Shown here: positions 7,433-17,333 of the stretch, one piece after another
How the letters are laid out: each line of letters begins with the position of its first letter
Numbering within the stretch: the stretch's first letter is position 1
Source: Collinsella sp.
Lineage (GTDB): Bacteria > Actinomycetota > Coriobacteriia > Coriobacteriales > Coriobacteriaceae
NCBI GenBank assembly: GCA_019424965.1
Contig: JAHYYL010000007.1
Coordinates: forward strand, 1-64,000
Reading direction: 5' to 3'
Length of the DNA: 64,000 nt
The notes under the pieces: generated by a model
What the model was told of the DNA's origin: nothing
What the model saw: the letters and a program-made list of their open reading frames with translations, nothing else
Databases searched by the model: none
Made by a program: the position numbers and the translations under genes

Positions 7433-8170
7433 ATGGGCTTCTTTGACAAGATGTTCGAGAAGAAAGAGTGCGCGATTTGCGGTACCGAGCTGGGACTTCT
7501 AGGTAAGACAAAAATCAATGAAGGCTACCTGTGCAAAGAGTGCGCCGGCAAGCTCTCCCCCTACTTTCACGGCTATCGCTCCAGCACCGCGGACGATATC
7601 CGCGAGCAGCTCGCCTACCGTGAGGCCAATGCCGAGCGCCTGGCGTCGTTCAACCCCACGCGCACGCTTTCTGCCGGGCGCACCAACATCATGCTCGATG
7701 AGGACGCGGGCCTGCTGACCATCACCTCGCAGAGCCGCTGGCGCGACGCCAATCCCGACATCATCGAGTTCTCGCAGGTACTCGGCTGCGATATGGATAT
7801 CGACGAGCATCGCACCGAGATCTATCGCGAGACCGAGGACGGCGAGCGCGAGAGCTACAACCCGCCGCGCTACGACCTGGATTACGACTTTAATCTGACC
7901 ATTCACGTCAACACGCCGTACTTTACCGAGATCAACCTGCGCGTAAACGACTCCACCATCGATCAGCGCGGCTCCATCGAATACCGCGAGGCCAAGCGCC
8001 AGGCAACCGAGGTCCGCGACGCGCTGGTGCAGCTGCGCCAGGAGACACGCGACAGCGTCGTGGCCGCCAAGGCCCCCAAGACCGCGGTGACCTGCCCCTT
8101 CTGCGGAGCCACCACCATTCCCGATGCCAGTGGGCGCTGCGAATACTGCGGCGGCGCCATCGGCGCATAG
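7433..8170 (+). CDS. DUF4428-type zinc-ribbon protein
   Basis: This 245-residue cytosolic protein begins with a treble-clef-like ribbon, C13-x2-C16 and C34-x2-C37, typical of DUF4428. A middle domain (about 65-175) looks beta-rich, with a PH-like segment beginning RTNIMLDEDAGLL. It ends with a second ribbon, CPFCG and CEYCGG. Start ATG follows GGGAGG. It opens a three-gene zinc-ribbon/SPFH set with 24- and 48-base gaps, so it is probably cotranscribed. Its biochemical role is unknown; context suggests membrane-stress or protein quality control. Confidence 0.8.
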   Translation: MGFFDKMFEKKECAICGTELGLLGKTKINEGYLCKECAGKLSPYFHGYRSSTADDIREQLAYREANAERLASFNPTRTLSAGRTNIMLDEDAGLLTITSQSRWRDANPDIIEFSQVLGCDMDIDEHRTEIYRETEDGERESYNPPRYDLDYDFNLTIHVNTPYFTEINLRVNDSTIDQRGSIEYREAKRQATEVRDALVQLRQETRDSVVAAKAPKTAVTCPFCGATTIPDASGRCEYCGGAIGA

Positions 8171-8194
8171 CCTCCGGCACGGAAAGGACCGATC

Positions 8195-9517
8195 ATGGCC
8201 TTCGAGAGCGTCAACTATCAGTGCCCCGCGTGTGGCGGCCCCCTTCACTTTGCCAGTGCCGAGCAAAAGCTCGTCTGCGACTACTGCGATTCGCGTTTTG
8301 AAGTCGAAGAAGTCGAGGCCCTCTATCGCGAGCGCCAGGACAAGGCAGATGCCAAAGCCGATGCGGCAGCCGCAACGCCCAAGCCCGTCGCCGACGACGC
8401 GGTGCAGGAGCTCGCCCAAAACGCCGGCTACATCTGCTCGTCGTGCGGCGCCGAGCTCGTGTCCGACGGCACCGTCGCCGTCACCACCTGCCCGTACTGC
8501 GGCAACTCTGCCGTGGCGCCCGGCCAGCTCTCGGGCGACTTCTCGCCCGACCTGGTGATTCCGTTTAAGCTCGGGCGCGACGACGTCACGGCCGCACTCA
8601 AGGAACACTACAAGGGCAAAATCTTGCTGCCCAAGAGCTTTGTCACCGGCAACCACATCGACGAGGTCCAAGGTGTCTACGTGCCGTTTTGGCTCTACGG
8701 CGCCCGCGTTGACGGCGAAGTGTACTTTGACGCGACCAACGAGACCGTGACCGAGGAATCCGATCGCACCGTCACGACCACCGACCACTACGATGCCTAT
8801 CGCAAGGGCAATATCTCGTTTAAGCGCGTGCCCGTCGACGGATCATCCAAGATGCCCGACGGCCACATGGACGCCATCGAGCCGTTTGACTACGACGCGT
8901 TGCGCCCGTTCTCGGTCGCCTATATGCCCGGCTACATCGCCAACCGTTACGATGAGGATTGCGAGACGTGCAAGGCGCGCGCCGAGCGCCGCATGGAGGA
9001 GAGCACGATCTCGGCCCTGCGCGAGACCGTCGTCGACGAATATGACGATGCCACGGTCGAAAGCAAGCAGCTCGACTACACCTGGGAAGACAGCGACTAC
9101 GCCCTGTTCCCCGTCTGGATGCTCTCCACCTCGTGGAACGGCAAGAGCTACCTGTTTGCCATGAACGGCCAGACCGGCCGCTTGGTCGGCGAGCTCCCCT
9201 GCTCCAAGCCCAAGCTCGCCATCGCCTCGGTGCTGTTCTTTGTGATCGGATTTGTCCTCTCCCAGGTTCTCTTTATGGGAGAATACGCCTTCGATCCAGA
9301 TTACCTCACCTTCGATGTCGAGGGCATTCTCATCAACATCATCGCGCCGCTGATCATCGTGATTATCGGAGACGTGCTACTGGTAGGCCAGCTCAAGACG
9401 GCCAACGAGGCCGCCCACGCCGACGAGTACTGCGGCGAGCTCGACCTGACCGAGAAGCACGACACCTTCAGCCACACCGAGACCACCGTTGTCATGAAAG
9501 ACGACAAGGACGACTAA
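8195..9517 (+). CDS. Zinc-ribbon membrane protein (YdjG-like)
   Basis: The 440-residue protein has two N-terminal zinc ribbons, C10/C13/C28/C31 and a second near 87-110 (ICSSCG, CPYCG), a long soluble middle region rich in charged residues, and two C-terminal membrane helices (about 345-365 and 385-410). This matches the TFIIB-type zinc-ribbon membrane proteins such as Bacillus YdjG, which sit beside SPFH protein YdjI and PspA-like YdjF. No PspA homologue is encoded here. It is the second gene of the set; ATG at 8195 follows GGAAAGGA. I infer an envelope-stress role by analogy only. Confidence 0.8.
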   Translation: MAFESVNYQCPACGGPLHFASAEQKLVCDYCDSRFEVEEVEALYRERQDKADAKADAAAATPKPVADDAVQELAQNAGYICSSCGAELVSDGTVAVTTCPYCGNSAVAPGQLSGDFSPDLVIPFKLGRDDVTAALKEHYKGKILLPKSFVTGNHIDEVQGVYVPFWLYGARVDGEVYFDATNETVTEESDRTVTTTDHYDAYRKGNISFKRVPVDGSSKMPDGHMDAIEPFDYDALRPFSVAYMPGYIANRYDEDCETCKARAERRMEESTISALRETVVDEYDDATVESKQLDYTWEDSDYALFPVWMLSTSWNGKSYLFAMNGQTGRLVGELPCSKPKLAIASVLFFVIGFVLSQVLFMGEYAFDPDYLTFDVEGILINIIAPLIIVIIGDVLLVGQLKTANEAAHADEYCGELDLTEKHDTFSHTETTVVMKDDKDD

Positions 9518-9565
9518 GCAATCCGACCAATACCACCCGGCCTTTGACGAGAAAGGAAGATCACC

Positions 9566-10807
9566 ATGGGACTCTTGAAAGCTGGATTGGGAGCTGCCGG
9601 CGGCGTCATGGCCGACCAGTGGAAGGAATTTATCTACTGCGAATCGATGCCTGCTGACGTCTTGGCCTGCAAGGGCAGCAAACGCACCGGTGGCCGCAGC
9701 TCCAACACGCGCGGCGAGGACAACGTCATCTCCAACGGCTCGGTCATCGCCGTCAACGACGGCCAGGGCATGCTCGTGGTGCAAAACGGCAAGATCATCG
9801 AAGTCGCGCTGGAGCCCGGTGAGTTCGTCTTCGATACCGGCAGCGAGCCGAGCGTCTTTAGCGGCAACCTGGGCGATTCCATCAAGGAGACCTTCGCCAA
9901 TATCGGCAGCCGCTTTACCTTTGGCGGCGACGCGGGCAAGGACCAGCGTGTCTACTTCATCAACACCAAGGAGATCATCGGCAACAAGTACGGCACCGCC
10001 TCGCCTGTGCCCTTCCGCGTGGTCGATAACAACATTGGCCTGGACGTCGACATCTCCGTGCGTTGCAACGGCGAGTATTCGTACCGCATCACCAACCCGC
10101 TGCTGTTCTACACCAACGTATGCGGCAACGTGACCGATAGCTACACGCGCGACAAGATCGACAGCCAGCTTAAGTCCGAGCTTCTCACCGCCCTGCAGCC
10201 CGCCTTCGCCAAGATCTCGGAGATGGGCATCCGCTACAGCGCCATCCCCGGCCACACCACCGAGCTCGCTCGTGCGCTCAACGAGGTCCTCTCTGCCGAC
10301 TGGCGCGACCTGCGTGGTGTCGAGATCGTGAGCTTTGGCGTCAACTCCATCGCAGCCTCGCAAGAAGACGAGCAGATGATCAAGGACCTGCAGAAGGCCG
10401 CAGTCATGCGCGATCCCACCATGGCGGCAGCCAACATTGCCAGCGCCCAGAGCGACGCAATGCGCGCGGCAGCCGCCAATCCCAACGGCGCGATGGCAGG
10501 CTTTATGGGCATGGGCATGGCAGGTGGCATGGGCGGCATGAACGCCAGCCAGCTGTTCGCCGCCGGCCAGGCACAGCAGCAGGCCGCCCCGCAGCCGGCT
10601 CCGGCACCCGCTCCCGCACCGGCTCCTGCCGCTGCTCCCGCGGCCGGCACATGGACCTGCAGCTGCGGCGCCACCAACACCGGCAAGTTCTGCTCCGAGT
10701 GTGGCAGTCCCGCACCCGCCCCGGCACCGGCCAAGTGGTTCTGCCCCAACTGCGGCAGCGAAAACGGCGGCAAGTTCTGCAGCAACTGCGGAACGCCCAG
10801 GCCCTAG
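9566..10807 (+). CDS. SPFH/band-7 domain protein with C-terminal zinc ribbons (YdjI-like)
   Basis: The 413-residue protein carries an SPFH-type domain over about residues 20-285, a Met/Gly-rich stretch (about 310-335), a Pro-Ala linker, and two tandem zinc ribbons at the end (CSCGATNTGKFCSECG and CPNCGSENGGKFCSNCG). Similar proteins (B. subtilis YdjI) form membrane scaffolds that recruit PspA-type proteins under envelope stress. There is no N-terminal membrane helix, so attachment probably depends on partners such as the preceding membrane protein. ATG at 9566 follows GAAAGGAAG. Confidence 0.85.
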   Translation: MGLLKAGLGAAGGVMADQWKEFIYCESMPADVLACKGSKRTGGRSSNTRGEDNVISNGSVIAVNDGQGMLVVQNGKIIEVALEPGEFVFDTGSEPSVFSGNLGDSIKETFANIGSRFTFGGDAGKDQRVYFINTKEIIGNKYGTASPVPFRVVDNNIGLDVDISVRCNGEYSYRITNPLLFYTNVCGNVTDSYTRDKIDSQLKSELLTALQPAFAKISEMGIRYSAIPGHTTELARALNEVLSADWRDLRGVEIVSFGVNSIAASQEDEQMIKDLQKAAVMRDPTMAAANIASAQSDAMRAAAANPNGAMAGFMGMGMAGGMGGMNASQLFAAGQAQQQAAPQPAPAPAPAPAPAAAPAAGTWTCSCGATNTGKFCSECGSPAPAPAPAKWFCPNCGSENGGKFCSNCGTPRP

Positions 10808-10887
10808 CCCCTCTATCTGGTAATTGGCGGGGGATCCGCCACCCCCGCATTTGCTTCTATGGGTTTTTATACAAGAAGGAGGACACC

Positions 10888-11727
10888 ATGAAGACAACGT
10901 TCAAAAAGTCCGTACTCGCATTTTTGACATGCGTCCTGGCGCTCGCCTTTGCCCTCACGGGCTGCAGCGGCGGCAAAGACCCCAAGGCCAACTTTGTCGG
11001 CAGCTGGAAGCTCTCGGGTGGAACCACGGAGGGCGAAGAGCTGACCGATGAGTATATGGATATGTTCGAGGAATGGGGCATCAGCTGCATCTTGGTCCTG
11101 GACGAAGACGGCACGGGCAGCCTCGATTTGTTCTCCGAAGTTTCCGACCTAAAGTGGGAGGCCAAGGACGCTACCACCGCGAGTATCACCGTCGACAAGG
11201 AGACGACCGACGTGAAGCTCGAGGACGGCAAGCTTGTCCTTGAGGACGGCGAGGACAAGCTCATCTTTAGCAAGTCCGATAAGGACCTATCCGGTACCGT
11301 GAAGAAGGATCGCGAGGCCGCCGAGAAGGAAGAGGAAGTCGAGGAGGCCGTCGAAGACGGCGATGTCCAGAGCGTCGAAATCTCCCCCGCCGTCACCGTC
11401 GCCGATGACGATCTGTGCACCATCACCATCACCGAGAAGTTCCAGGACGACTGGGGCGACATCGGCTTTGTCGTCAACATCACCAACAAGAGCGACAAGG
11501 ACCTGACCTTCTACGCTCCCACCGGCAAGACAAACGTCAACGGCACCATGAAGGAAGCCTGGTTCTCGGCCCACCTGATGCCCGGCACCAACGCCACCGA
11601 AGAGTTCACCTTCTCGAAGGGCACGCTTGACAGCTTCGACAGCCTGGTCAACACGACCATCGGCATCGACGCCTACCTGACCGATTCCTACGAGGACGTC
11701 GCCTCCTACAGCGCAACCATCGCGTAG
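10888..11727 (+). CDS. Secreted lipoprotein with acidic linker
   Basis: The protein is 279 residues with a signal peptide and lipobox L23-T24-G25-C26. A first beta-rich domain (about 35-130) resembles the lipocalin-like scaffold of many actinobacterial lipoproteins. A Lys/Glu-rich linker (about 133-155) follows, then a second Ig-like domain of the DUF4352/DUF5067 kind (about 160-279, beginning VEISPAVTVADDD). The open frame runs upstream, but AGAAGGAGGACACC precedes the ATG at 10888, which fixes the start. It lies 80 bases after the SPFH gene and may be its last cotranscribed member. Function unknown. Confidence 0.85.
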   Translation: MKTTFKKSVLAFLTCVLALAFALTGCSGGKDPKANFVGSWKLSGGTTEGEELTDEYMDMFEEWGISCILVLDEDGTGSLDLFSEVSDLKWEAKDATTASITVDKETTDVKLEDGKLVLEDGEDKLIFSKSDKDLSGTVKKDREAAEKEEEVEEAVEDGDVQSVEISPAVTVADDDLCTITITEKFQDDWGDIGFVVNITNKSDKDLTFYAPTGKTNVNGTMKEAWFSAHLMPGTNATEEFTFSKGTLDSFDSLVNTTIGIDAYLTDSYEDVASYSATIA

Positions 11728-11776
11728 CGGTAGACCACGACAGCCGCGGATTGGCGGACACATCCGCGCACACCAG

Positions 11777-11809
11777 ACGGGGCCGCAGGAGTTGATCCTG
11801 CGGCCCCGT
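11777..11809 (+). terminator. Intrinsic terminator after the lipoprotein gene
   Basis: ACGGGGCCGCAGGA pairs with TCCTGCGGCCCCGT around GTTGA and is followed by CGCTTTTA. It ends the zinc-ribbon/SPFH/lipoprotein transcript. Confidence 0.8.
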
Positions 11810-11842
11810 CGCTTTTATGCCGACAGCACTGCCCATACAAGC

Positions 11843-11883
11843 AGGCCGCCCGCCGTTTTTAGATGCGAAACGGTGGGCGGCCT
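11843..11883 (-). terminator. Terminator-like hairpin after the response regulator
   Basis: AGGCCGCCCGCCGTTT pairs with AAACGGTGGGCGGCCT (one G-T). It lies about 37 bases past the response regulator stop on the minus strand. A clear T tract is missing in that direction, so efficiency is uncertain. Confidence 0.55.
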
Positions 11884-11919
11884 ATCTTTGCGGCGCCGGA
11901 ACACGGGTGAGCGCGTCGA

Positions 11920-12543
11920 TTACGGGCGCTCCATGTTGGGAACGATGCTGCCCTCGGTCACCGCGCGCACGGCCAGGCGCATGATGTTGTCGTAGCCGGT
12001 CTTGTTGAGAATCTCCGAGATGCGGCGTTTGATGGTGCCCTCGCTCATAAACAGCTCGGCCGCAATCTCGCGGCGGCTTTTACCCTCGCAGGCAAGGCGC
12101 AAGATCGACAGCTCGACATCGTCGAGTGCCGCCGTGCCCGAAAAAATACTCTCGGGCGGCTTGGGAAACGTGCAATAGCCCGCCAGCGTGGAGCGCATCA
12201 CGGCGAAAAGCTCGTCGATACCGACGTTCTTGTACACAAAGCTGTCAACGCCCGCCTCGCGGGCCTGATCGACAAAGGTGATCTCGGGCATTCCGGTCAT
12301 GATAATGATGCGACACTCAGGCAGTTGCTCCTTGATGCGCGCCGCCGCCACGATGCCGTTGGAGTCGTGCTCGGTGCACACGTCCATCAGTATCATGTCC
12401 GGGCGCTCCTTGAGCGCGACACCCAAGGCCTCGGAGGCGTCGGCAATCGCGGCGGCGACGGTCATATCAGGCTGGTCGCCAACGGAGCGCGCCAGGCTTT
12501 CGCGCAGGATGGCCTGATCTTCGACTATAAGGACGCGGATCAT
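11920..12543 (-). CDS. NarL/FixJ-family response regulator
   Basis: The 207-residue protein has a receiver domain (about 1-120) with acidic pocket E8/D9 and phospho-acceptor D54 in ILMDVCTEHD, and a C-terminal LuxR-type HTH (about 140-203, including GKSRREIAAELFMSEGTIKRRI). It should bind DNA after phosphorylation by the kinase encoded immediately upstream; the two reading frames overlap by four bases (ATGA), indicating translational coupling. Targets are not evident, but the adjacent 7TM sensor and kinase belong to the same operon. Confidence 0.92.
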   Translation of the reverse strand: MIRVLIVEDQAILRESLARSVGDQPDMTVAAAIADASEALGVALKERPDMILMDVCTEHDSNGIVAAARIKEQLPECRIIIMTGMPEITFVDQAREAGVDSFVYKNVGIDELFAVMRSTLAGYCTFPKPPESIFSGTAALDDVELSILRLACEGKSRREIAAELFMSEGTIKRRISEILNKTGYDNIMRLAVRAVTEGSIVPNMERP

Positions 12544-14039
12544 GAGTTTCTCCTTTGGGACGTGTCGTTGGTGTTGAGCGGAATGGATACCGCAAGCGTA
12601 AAGGGTGGGGCGGCGTGGACCTCTAGGCTGCCGCCCAGATCTTGCGCAACATGCCTCATACCTGGGATACCCGTTCCCTCGCGATACGATACGGGGGCCG
12701 GAGAGCCATCGTTAGAAACGGTCATCCGCGCAACAGCGCCGTCTTCCGACGTCTCCTGCCACAGGCGCACATGGACCTGATGGGCCTGTGCATGCTTGGT
12801 GGCATTGGTCGAGGCTTCGCGGATAATCTGCAAAAAGGCTGCCGCGACACGCGCGTCGCTTGGCAGCTCGCCCTCCACATCGATCTGCACGCTCACCAGA
12901 CCAAAGGCATGGACGATATCGCCCAGTTGCTCTGCCGGTTCGGCGTCGCCCCCGCTGCGCAGATCGGCAGCGATTGAGCGCAGCAGCGGGTCGATCTGCT
13001 CGAGCGACTCATCGTCCAGACGTCCCTCCTCCAAATAGCGATGAAGAATGGACAGGCGCTGCCCGATCACGTCGTGCACGCGAGCGCGCATACGCAGATA
13101 GGCCGCATTGCCGGCAACCTTTTTAACTTCTTCGATCTGGGCCTGGAGCTCTTGGCCCGCAAGCTCAAGCAGGTGATTGGCTTGCGCCAGGCGGTCATGA
13201 GCATGCGCGTACTCTGTCACATCAAGGCCGATAATGCGCTCGAACGAACGGCCCGAAACCATAACGCTATCGCACACAAATAGGCGAATCTCGGCGGGAG
13301 AGACCTCGACCGCCGCACGCGCCTCACCAAAGCGATCCAGATTAATCCGCACACGGTTCCTGCTGCTTTCGGGCATTTGCATGCTAAGTTTGCGCAGGTT
13401 GTTCCATGTGCTGCTCATGTCACCTAGATCGGTGGGCATATGAAGTTCCACCAGGTTTTTGCGCATGCAGCGGTTCATGAGCAGCGGACGGCCCCTCGAG
13501 TCCAGATACAGGATGCCCACGGGAATCACGTTGATGGTTTCAATCGTCGAGAACGCGGTGATATCCTCCTGGCGGTTACGGACGTCCATCAAGAGCGCCG
13601 CGATGGAGCGGAACAGGAAGAACGCTCCCTCTGCGATAAGGACAACAGCCCACGCCGAGCCCATAACAACAACCATTGGCGGCGTTACGGCGGCAACGAG
13701 CAGCAGCTCAGTCAGCATGACGGGACGACGATAGCGCACCATAAGCACCACGCCATAGGCAAAGATCGCGGCATTGAGCCACAGCGCTCCGCCCATTGCC
13801 CTGGCGCAAACGCCAAGCGGCGCCACCAGATACGAGCCAGACGACGCGAACAGGATAAGCGCCGAAACCACCAGGTGAACCACGAGACTCGCCTCGTAGG
13901 CGCAAATCACCTTACGGTTATAGGGCGAGCGGCGCGAAACGATGAGCGGAACGTGGATCGTCTGCAGACACGCAGCCAGGGCAAAGACAACATCGAGCGC
14001 AACGATTTGGGGAAGGATGAGCGAAATCTGCATCGTCAC
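12540..14039 (-). CDS. Membrane sensor histidine kinase (NarL-type partner)
   Basis: The 499-residue protein starts with about five to six membrane helices (residues 1-150), then a PAS-like region, a coiled coil (about 280-315), a HisKA_3-type dimerisation segment with His in RVHDVIGQRLSIL, and an ATPase domain with N-box REASTNATKHAQA and a GTGIPGM lid. GTG at 14039 overlaps the upstream stop by four bases (GTGA); an in-frame ATG lies two codons later. It is the kinase for the downstream response regulator. The signal is unknown. Confidence 0.88.
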   Translation of the reverse strand: MTMQISLILPQIVALDVVFALAACLQTIHVPLIVSRRSPYNRKVICAYEASLVVHLVVSALILFASSGSYLVAPLGVCARAMGGALWLNAAIFAYGVVLMVRYRRPVMLTELLLVAAVTPPMVVVMGSAWAVVLIAEGAFFLFRSIAALLMDVRNRQEDITAFSTIETINVIPVGILYLDSRGRPLLMNRCMRKNLVELHMPTDLGDMSSTWNNLRKLSMQMPESSRNRVRINLDRFGEARAAVEVSPAEIRLFVCDSVMVSGRSFERIIGLDVTEYAHAHDRLAQANHLLELAGQELQAQIEEVKKVAGNAAYLRMRARVHDVIGQRLSILHRYLEEGRLDDESLEQIDPLLRSIAADLRSGGDAEPAEQLGDIVHAFGLVSVQIDVEGELPSDARVAAAFLQIIREASTNATKHAQAHQVHVRLWQETSEDGAVARMTVSNDGSPAPVSYREGTGIPGMRHVAQDLGGSLEVHAAPPFTLAVSIPLNTNDTSQRRNS

Positions 14040-15919
14040 TCACCCGCCCTCGGCATCAAAACGATCATGCGCAGCTGGCCGGGCTCGCCCTCAAGGCGAT
14101 ATGCCACGTTGCGCCCTTGCAGAGCGCTTTCGAGCTCTTGCGCAGCGGGTGTCTGCGAAAGATCCTCCTCGTCGTTGGAGAAAAGCGTGACACGCAACTC
14201 GACGCTGCACCGATCGTGGTCACTCAGGTGATACATAAGCGCCGGATGATCGGTGGTGTAGGCAAAAAACGCAAAGTCATACACGCAGTCGTACAGCGCG
14301 CTTACTGTACTGGCGTGCATCGGGCGCCGTATGGCAATAATCGAGGCGCAATCGACATCGATCGTGCGCAGGTCGCTTGCGAGCTCGTTGGCAATGAGCT
14401 GAATACGGTCGCGGTCAAAACCGCTCCCCCCGTGCTGTGCCAACGTGAGCGACCCCTTGCGTTTGCAATAGGCGATGAGCATCTTGGCGCGCTGCAGCAT
14501 GCGGTAGCGCTCGTGCGAAGATGCTTCGTCGGTCAACGGCGGCAGCGAGCTCAGCAGGTCGTACATCCCTTCGAGCGCGCGGGCAAGAGCCTGGTCCACG
14601 TCTTGGACCAGCAAGGTCTCGGCCTCTTGATCTGCCAAATGCGTCTTAAGGTCGTAGTCGGCGGCGAGCAGCTCGTTTTGACGCTGCAGCTCCATGCGAC
14701 GATGTGCCAGTTCACGGTTAAGCTCGTTGAGCTCCGACACGTCTTGGGCAAGCAGGGCCGATCCGCCCAGCAGTGGAAAGGCACGGTACATCACATCGGG
14801 ATCGGACGCCACGGCAAAGGCATGGGCGCGGCCGTGCTCCTGGGCCCGCAACTCCTCGCGCACGCCTACCGGCATTGGCTTTGACACCGGCGTGGCATAG
14901 ACTTCCTGCAGGTCGCGCGTTAGAACTTTGAGGTCGAGCGGCAAGGTGTCGAAGATGCCGGCGATGTCGTGATGCGACGGAATGACACCGCAATCGAGAC
15001 AGATTTCCATCGCCACCACGCACAGGACGCAATAGACGAGCGAGAAGTTGAGCCTCCATGCCCAGGGCACGCGCAGAGCATATGAGATGGCAAAGAAAGC
15101 GCCGCCCAGCAGCACGAGCGCCGCCGTGCCCGAGAAACGTTGAATGCGAAAGGACGAGGACCGACCAACCAGGATAAAAAAGGCCACGAAGTCAAAGGCC
15201 GTCCACACGAGGACAGCGAAATAACCCCAGCCGTACGTGTAATCGTTGCTCCAGGTGTCGCTTGTACGGTCAAAGCGGAAGACCTGCCGGTGGAAATCGT
15301 TGGTGAGCACAAATCCGATAAGCAGAATGGCCACAATCCACAGCGCAGCACGGTAGCGGCGACCCAGGCGGTGTTGCTCCAGGCCCACAAGGCGCAGACC
15401 ACACAACTGGTAGAGCAGCGGAATGAGCGTCATGGGCACGTAGTACAGGTACCACAGCACGGTGGCATAGAACGGCGTGAACGACTTGTACTTGAGAATG
15501 ACTTCGATCATCCACAGGGCACAGATGGTGGCGACGGCCACAAGACGACGGCGCAACACATAGTCCAAACAGCGCAGATAGACCAGCACGCCCCAGATCG
15601 AAAATGCAATTGCGGCGACAAGCAGTGGGAGAGAGCTCGAATGGATGAGCGCATCCACGACCTCTTCGGACACCTCGCTATAGGCGGGCACGGCGTTAGA
15701 AAGATTGGGGTCGAAGGCGAACAGCACCGGCAAGACTGCAAAAAGCATGAGGAACAGCGCGGTGATGGCGCCGGCGATAGCAAAGACGCGGTGACGGTAC
15801 ACCTGATGTGTTATGCCAACAAGGAATCGCGGCATGGCGAAGAGCCTGCCACCCCTGGGATCCGCCACGGGTGCGGATCGGGCGGCCGCGTGGCCGATAT
15901 GTCGCTCGCGGGTACCCAT
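14036..15919 (-). CDS. 7TM sensor-like protein with degenerate kinase region
   Basis: The protein (627 residues from the chosen start) has a paired opening helix and then a seven-helix region typical of the N-terminal 7TM domain of some histidine kinases (about 55-320). A PAS-like stretch, a coiled coil (about 400-440) and a C-terminal region follow in the usual place of DHp and ATPase domains, but I find no H-box or N/G boxes. It is translationally coupled to the true kinase behind it, so I infer an accessory sensor. Start is uncertain: ATG at 15919 lies 11 bases after TACACT and could be leaderless; ATG at 15835 is the alternative. Confidence 0.75.
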   Translation of the reverse strand: MGTRERHIGHAAARSAPVADPRGGRLFAMPRFLVGITHQVYRHRVFAIAGAITALFLMLFAVLPVLFAFDPNLSNAVPAYSEVSEEVVDALIHSSSLPLLVAAIAFSIWGVLVYLRCLDYVLRRRLVAVATICALWMIEVILKYKSFTPFYATVLWYLYYVPMTLIPLLYQLCGLRLVGLEQHRLGRRYRAALWIVAILLIGFVLTNDFHRQVFRFDRTSDTWSNDYTYGWGYFAVLVWTAFDFVAFFILVGRSSSFRIQRFSGTAALVLLGGAFFAISYALRVPWAWRLNFSLVYCVLCVVAMEICLDCGVIPSHHDIAGIFDTLPLDLKVLTRDLQEVYATPVSKPMPVGVREELRAQEHGRAHAFAVASDPDVMYRAFPLLGGSALLAQDVSELNELNRELAHRRMELQRQNELLAADYDLKTHLADQEAETLLVQDVDQALARALEGMYDLLSSLPPLTDEASSHERYRMLQRAKMLIAYCKRKGSLTLAQHGGSGFDRDRIQLIANELASDLRTIDVDCASIIAIRRPMHASTVSALYDCVYDFAFFAYTTDHPALMYHLSDHDRCSVELRVTLFSNDEEDLSQTPAAQELESALQGRNVAYRLEGEPGQLRMIVLMPRAGE

Positions 15920-15986
15920 AGTGCTTTTAGTGTACCGACAGATGGGTCGAAAAAGCGGGCCGTATGTCCCAAAATCCGCAGACGGC

Positions 15987-16025
15987 AAGGCGCCCGGCGA
16001 ACATTAACTGCTCGCCGGGCGCCTT
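15987..16025. terminator. Hairpin between the sensor operon and the beta-glucosidase remnant
   Basis: AAGGCGCCCGGCGA pairs perfectly with TCGCCGGGCGCCTT (14 bp) around an 11-base loop. It lies 36 bases past the minus-strand beta-glucosidase stop. No T tract follows, so this is a likely but not classical terminator. Confidence 0.55.
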
Positions 16026-16061
16026 GGTCAGGAGACTCTGAAGTCGAGTGTCTCAGCTTCC

Positions 16062-17126
<1,065 letters not shown>

Positions 17127-17150
17127 CTACTCAACGGCAACGGCACAGGC

Positions 17151-17210
17151 CGATACTTCTTTTCGCGTGCAGGCGCCCGGCAGCCGCCCCGTCTGACACT
17201 TTTTGATACC
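17151..17210 (-). promoter_or_regulatory. 60-bp block shared with the PTS IIA upstream region
   Basis: This is the partner of 1622-1681, with the same length and conserved ends. It lies about 45 bases upstream of the surviving beta-glucosidase sequence, so the deletion removed the start of the gene but left the control region. This supports common regulation of the two loci. Confidence 0.5.
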
Positions 17211-17211
17211 T

Positions 17212-17265
17212 CCGCCCCCAACCACCACAAAGGGGGACAGGCACCTTTGTGGTGGTTGGGGGCGG
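17212..17265. repeat. CCACAAAGG-type palindrome, 22-bp perfect arms
   Basis: CCGCCCCCAACCACCACAAAGG pairs perfectly with its complement ending at 17265 around a GGGACAGGCA loop. The core matches the repeat in the mgtA leader (3900-3936). Confidence 0.7.
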
Positions 17266-17268
17266 TTT

Positions 17269-17325
17269 GTCTTGATCTGTAACAGGTAGAGACGATTTAG
17301 CCCGCTAGATGTTACAGATTGAGAC
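17269..17325. repeat. Inverted repeat built on ATCTGTAACA
   Basis: GTCTTGATCTGTAACA at 17269-17284 pairs with 17310-17325 with two mismatches. It directly follows the previous palindrome and ends eight bases before the DUF4867-type gene's stop, so it may end that transcript. Confidence 0.5.
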
Positions 17326-17333
17326 AGAAGATT

